Positions 62,117-64,000 of a stretch of 64,000 nt of DNA are shown here, piece after piece. The translations under genes and the position numbers were made by a program. The DNA comes from Atriophallophorus winterbourni (taxonomy: Eukaryota; Platyhelminthes; Trematoda; Plagiorchiida; Microphallidae): assembly GCA_013407085.1 (NCBI GenBank), contig JACCGJ010013444.1, positions 1 through 64,000 on the forward strand, given 5' to 3'. Position 1 is the first letter of the stretch, and the number at the start of each line of letters is the position of its first letter. Below the pieces are notes generated by a model. It searched no databases and had not been told where the DNA came from. It worked only from the letters and a program-made list of their open reading frames with translations.

Positions 62117-64000
62117 TTTTTGAGAGCTTTTGTAATTTTACTCCATATACCTGTCATCCTATGGTTATTGATAAGCTTACTGCTTTTTCTACCATAGAAA
62201 TTTCTGAGTTCTGTATTCAGATATACATCTCAAGTAACTTAATTTGTTTCACATTGTTGTATACTTCGATTAAAGTGTAAAATTCACTCCAAATACCTGA
62301 TTTTCGATATCGGTTAATTCCTGTTAAATCGGATAGGGAGTGTTAGTGAGATTTATTTAAATTTTTCACTCAAATTAATAATGTCAGTGCTTTAATTTTT
62401 TTAGCTCTCCACTACTGTGTCAAACATTTTGTCCTCACTAGATGGTGACATCACTCTCACTGTCAGTAAGCTTTGAAACGGTGGGGCACTTGTTAACGGT
62501 TTAATGCAGTTTGTAATTCGAACCAGGTGTTCACATATAACATATCAGATTGGGTACGGGTCAGAAGTTCGAACGCTTAGAAAGGAGCTATGTATAAGTT
62601 GATCACCTCAACCGAATGTACGCTCAACCACTTTCCGCTTGTTTGCTTAAAACGGTTTCTAAATTATTGCAACCGTAGTATGTTGCGTGAAATATAAGTA
62701 ATACACTGCATTCGTCACGGATTTTGGTGTAATAATACCATTGAGTTGACCACTAATAAAATTGACGTCAGACCGAAATCGATCGAAATTGATTTCATTT
62801 GGCTTTCATGTTAGATGGATCAAACTGAAGAGTTGTTCACTGCATTGGATCGAATCGCAAAGTTCAATCGATAATTAATCGAATAACTCGATCGTATTGA
62901 AATCGTTTTGTCATTCGATCTGGAAGGAGTCAAGTCAATGTAATCGCCTAAAAAGCATGTAGCTTCACAGAAACCACAGAATAATATGGGAAATGGGAAC
63001 AAAGTAGCAGGCAATAACGGGTAGTGGTTTCTTACTGAACAGTTCTAGAATTAGGTAAAAATCCAAGGGGTAGAATTTGTTTTCGGTCGCACAGTGGGGT
63101 GATATATGTAGATCCATCGGGTCATAATGTATAGTTTTGTTCAACGAATGGGTTAAAACCAGAGGAGGCATCAAGATTTCCGTTAAATCTGTTCTGATTT
63201 AGGAATTTCTCAACGACTGGACTTAGCACATCATCGAGTTTTAGTAGCGAAATTACACAATATAATGGAAATAGTGATTGACATCATAGTTTTAGTCAAA
63301 ATAAATTACAATACCATAGTTGGAAAAGACATCGTGCTACTCGAGATGATTCATTATAAGGCAAACAAAATTGTTAATTTGTCGACTTGGACTAAGCACC
63401 CTTGAAAGTGACTTAGTTCTTACCTGTAGTATATTCCATACAAAGTCCCACGCACTAAAGCACCGATTCAAAATTGGTTTCAGTCTCCCGACATGCAGTT
63501 ATAAACTTACCCTTAAAATACCACACTCCTGCTTAAATTTTGGGTAACACTTTTATTAAGTGTTCTGGAAAAGATTGTCGTCAGAAATCATCCAAAAAAT
63601 CATCAGAGCTTCCGTCATACATGTGCATTCTTAAAACACTTTTACCCAGGGATACATTTCCTTTCGTCAATCAAATTTTAACTTCTTCGAACCGCTTTGA
63701 TCAAAATTCAAAAGTACGATTTATCAAAAGTTTTGTACTTATATTCTAGGGGATAGTGAAGCTATTTACTCTTTTCCCGTAAGTCTTAAGTTTAAGTTTG
63801 TTAATCCTAGCTAATTGAATATGTTTTCAAGAACTTGATCGCTCCTATCTAAAAAATTAATTGCATGTTGTTCTTATCTATTGCTTTAAGTACTGTAAAG
63901 TACAACTGTCATAGCAACTCGCGGTATTTTTATTTGTAAAGCCCCCTGTCAGCACATTTAGCTGGTTTATAGCATGAAGTAATACATGATAAATTAATCG
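62117..64000. other. No gene recognised
   Basis: AT-rich sequence with short chance frames only. The first few hundred bases may include the element X 3' UTR. No match to the other repeat families in the window was noticed. Confidence 0.45.

Noticed and set aside
1..64000. tRNA, rRNA or other standard structured RNA genes
   Set aside because: No cloverleaf with B-box-like GGTTCGAATCC or rRNA core sequence was noticed. A tRNAscan or Infernal run would settle it.

Overview
The window is animal nuclear DNA, AT-rich (roughly 35-40% GC by eye), made almost entirely of transposable elements nested inside one another. I see one convincing host gene, at 53215-54599: a six-exon FKBP/TPR immunophilin whose five introns are only 29-35 nt long. 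Introns this short, together with the mix of CR1/L2/Jockey-like LINEs, BEL/Pao LTR elements and hAT transposons, make a parasitic flatworm (schistosome-like trematode or relative) my best guess. That is an inference; other invertebrates with tiny introns are not excluded. No tRNA, rRNA, CRISPR array or bacterial operon was seen.

Layout. 1-4665: LINE copy A (minus), a family I element reading ORF1-like domain, endonuclease (EN) and reverse transcriptase (RT) in one frame. 4666-5310: fragments of two other LINEs. 5311-15885: element III (minus), a CR1-type LINE with a PHD finger. Its RT is split by family I-b copy B (12903 to 6301), whose 3' UTR is in turn split by a plus-strand fragment of element IV (6584-7970). 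15890-16560: 3' end of family VII. 16561-24220: element IV (minus, PHD finger, EN, RT), split by copy C (17191-20383), itself split by element VI (plus, 17761-19221). 24385-26301: LINE 3' ends and a long inverted-repeat (foldback) structure. 26333-27960: BEL/Pao fragment. 29203-31698: a hAT transposon with 8-bp target duplication.

31863-51627: a head-to-tail pair of truncated LINE units (D and E). Unit E carries the deepest nest. Copy F (plus, 34437-51010) contains a BEL/Pao element with both LTRs (35659-40332), LINE copy G (minus, 41217-46313) with a second hAT inside it (43361-45831), LINE fragment H (46964-48447), and an element III fragment (49906-50680). 51628-56870: the only fairly unique stretch, with the FKBP gene. 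56880-59090: a decayed element III copy (minus). 59384-62116: element X LINE (plus). 62117-64000: nothing recognised.

How the parts relate. The LINEs supply EN and RT for target-primed insertion. Their 3' ends fall into groups with distinct short-repeat tails: (ATT)n after a conserved stem-loop, (GTTCA)n, (GAA)n and (TATCAG)n. Several share structured 3' UTR modules, the most striking being a module of three consecutive small hairpins. Almost every reading frame is broken by a stop or frameshift. A few stretches are uninterrupted (RT of copy G, RT ends at 6584-7456 and 49911-50567) and imply recent activity. All family calls are from motifs read by eye, and element ends are approximate unless a target duplication is given.
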